Positions 62,694-64,000 of a stretch of DNA of 64,000 nt are shown here, piece by piece. This DNA comes from Maribacter polysiphoniae (GTDB lineage Bacteria; Bacteroidota; Bacteroidia; Flavobacteriales; Flavobacteriaceae): contig NZ_QGGQ01000006.1 of the NCBI RefSeq assembly GCF_003148665.1, forward strand, positions 222,899-286,898, read 5' to 3'. Position 1 is the first letter of the stretch. Every line of letters begins with the position of its first letter. The notes under the pieces were generated by a model. The model was not told where the DNA came from. It did not search any database and saw only the letters and a program-made list of their open reading frames with translations. Made by a program: the position numbers and the translations under genes.

Positions 62694-63674
62694 ATGATTA
62701 CGCTCAAAATTGTTCTTAAAAAGAAACTGCTATCAGATGGAACATATCCTGTCTGTTTACGAGTTACTAAAGAAAGACAATGTAGACATTATAAAACTCC
62801 GTTCAGCGCAAAATTGAGTGAATGGATAGAACCCATAGGGAACTTCAATAAACGAAACCCAAACTACATCCAATATAACCGGTTACTTGTAAAGTTCAAG
62901 GAAAGAGCCTACAGAATAATAACAGATTTAGAAATTGAAAATCCTGATTATTCACTACAGGATTTCGACACAAGCTATAGAATCACCTTCAACCCTGTCA
63001 AGAATGATGTTTTCTCCTTTTTTGATGAGATTATAGAAGAAATGACCTTTGCTGGTCGTATCGGAAATGCGAAATCCTATAAGGACGCTAAAACCTCGGT
63101 TCAAATTTTTCATAAATTCAAAAACCTTAATTTTAGGGAAGTTAACCCTACTTTTTTAAGTAAATACGATGCTTTTCTCAGGTCCAGAGGTGGCACCGAT
63201 GGCGGTATCGGTGTGAAAATGCGATCTATTAGAGCATTGTTTAACAAGGCAATAGAACGTGGAGTTATCAAAGAAAGTCTTTATCCCTTCAAAACCTATA
63301 AAATATCAAACCTGAGAGGCAAAGGGTTTAAACGTGCTTTGGATTTCGAAGAAATCATGCGCATCATTAATTTTAATTTGAATGACTTTCCACATTTGAT
63401 AAATACCAAAAATTATTTCGTGTTTAGTTTCTATACCAGAGGTATGAATTTTGCAGATATGATGTGCTTGGAATGGAAAGATGTGGAAGCTAATATCATT
63501 TATTATACTAGGGCAAAAACTAAGGGAAACTTCTCTATAGCCATAATGCCTCCGGTGCAAAAAATATTAGATTATTATCGCGCTTATGGTTATGGCAACA
63601 AGTATGTTTTTCCTTTACTTTTTCGAGAAGACTATACCCCTACCTGTAAGCTTCCCCTAATTAGAACTGCTTAG
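62694..63674 (+). pseudogene. Tyrosine site-specific integrase, truncated by an IS
   Basis: 326 codons. The N-terminal Arm/SAM-like domains (KIVLKKKLLSDGTYPVCLRV; DEIIEEMTFAGRIGNAKSYK) are those of Bacteroidota phage/ICE integrases. The catalytic Arg lies in FYTRGMNFADMMCLEW and the catalytic Lys in RAKTKGN. The C-terminal H-x-x-R and the Tyr nucleophile are missing. Intact relatives have about 400 residues. Native coding ends near 63644 (REDYTP), and the last nine codons come from the IS end. It starts 216 bp from the tRNA half, pointing into the element. Confidence 0.82.
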
Positions 63675-64000
63675 TTTTCTAAAACTTCATTAAAGTTATT
63701 GTTTTTAATTCTTTTGGGGCTAGCCCCAAAAGAATTAAGTTCCGCGTATTTTACGGGCGGTATTTTACCCAAGGCATCGTGGGGCCTATGATGGTTATAA
63801 TCGTTCATCCAGATCTGTGTCTGTTCCCTTACTTGGTCTAGGTTTTCAAAGATATATTTGTTCAGCACCCCACGTCTATAGCTTCCATTGAACCTTTCCA
63901 CATAAGCATTTTGGGTCGGCTTGCCCGGTTGGATATATTTGAACTCTATCCCGTGCATCTGGCTCCAATCGTTCGTTATATGGGCTATGAACTCCGGGCC
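63645..64000 (-). mobile_element. IS3-family insertion sequence (partial)
   Basis: A candidate terminal inverted repeat begins TGTAAGCTTCCCCTAATT at 63645 (TG end typical of IS3). The transposase reads leftward from outside the window to 63671. Insertion lies within the integrase gene. The other end and target duplication are beyond the window. Confidence 0.7.
63671..64000 (-). CDS. IS3-family transposase OrfB, C-terminal part
   Basis: The frame is open to the window edge and contains [12 protein letters not shown], then the rve-core signature [20 protein letters not shown] with the catalytic Glu in VERFNG, then [16 protein letters not shown] near the end. These are the integrase-core features of IS3 OrfB. 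Any upstream OrfA and the rest of OrfB are outside the window. Confidence 0.9.
   Translation of the reverse strand, partial: GPEFIAHITNDWSQMHGIEFKYIQPGKPTQNAYVERFNGSYRRGVLNKYIFENLDQVREQTQIWMNDYNHHRPHDALGKIPPVKYAELNSFGASPKRIKNNNFNEVLEN

Overview
The window looks like a chromosome segment of a marine-type Bacteroidota, most likely a Flavobacteriaceae member. The base composition is AT-rich. Promoters match the Bacteroidetes pattern TTG-N20-TAnnTTTG. Many proteins are lipoproteins or Sec-exported proteins ending in SxSFSQ-like cleavage sites. SDR-type threonine dehydrogenase, the polyamine gene set and a fused RimB-RimK protein also fit this group. I cannot name the genus.

Layout. 1-3.3 kb: end of an outer-membrane-type gene, a truncated serine hydrolase, a MepB-like gene, and a divergent HxlR regulator/VOC pair. 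3.3-7.8 kb: two exported GH2 enzymes, a beta-mannosidase lipoprotein and a beta-glucuronidase-like enzyme. 8-19.6 kb: housekeeping and envelope genes (Asp-box propeller, pentapeptide, CBS, M28 peptidase, SDR proteins, TPR protein). 19.7-26.5 kb: a leftward polyamine operon (arginine decarboxylase, agmatinase, deoxyhypusine-synthase-like enzyme, small acidic protein, GNAT/nitrilase fusion) followed by a RimB-RimK fusion. The predicted product is homospermidine, made from arginine via agmatine and putrescine. 27.8 kb: tRNA-Arg(CCT). 29.1-32.4 kb: a four-gene leftward module with a Ras-like GTPase, two proteins of an OmpA-associated sensor type and a hybrid histidine kinase. 32.8-37.5 kb: an FAD oxidoreductase, then an LpxH-like phosphoesterase/glycosyltransferase/GH1 operon.

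38.1-57.8 kb is the most unusual part. An exported TPR-CHAT protease candidate with intact His/Cys dyad converges on an ECF sigma/TPR anti-sigma pair. On the other side of the sigma gene a rightward array of exported proteins begins. It contains three tandem seven-bladed WKNG beta-propeller lipoproteins with surface-export-like Lys-Asp-Asp signals, a Tat-type lipoprotein with transglutaminase-like and VWA regions, and a tandemly duplicated block of small lipoproteins. One copy of that block is decaying: a stop codon has replaced the lipobox cysteine, and there is a DUF3592 relic. I propose, as inference, a periplasmic proteolysis-to-sigma-factor circuit controlling a surface lipoprotein array.

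57.9-64 kb: a GH63/MGH1-like glucosidase, then an Rrf2 regulator with a membrane protein and a [2Fe-2S] ferredoxin and two matching candidate operators. Next comes the edge of an integrated element: a displaced 3' half of tRNA-Asn, then a tyrosine integrase truncated by an IS3-family insertion that runs off the window. No rRNA, CRISPR array or SusC/SusD pair was found.
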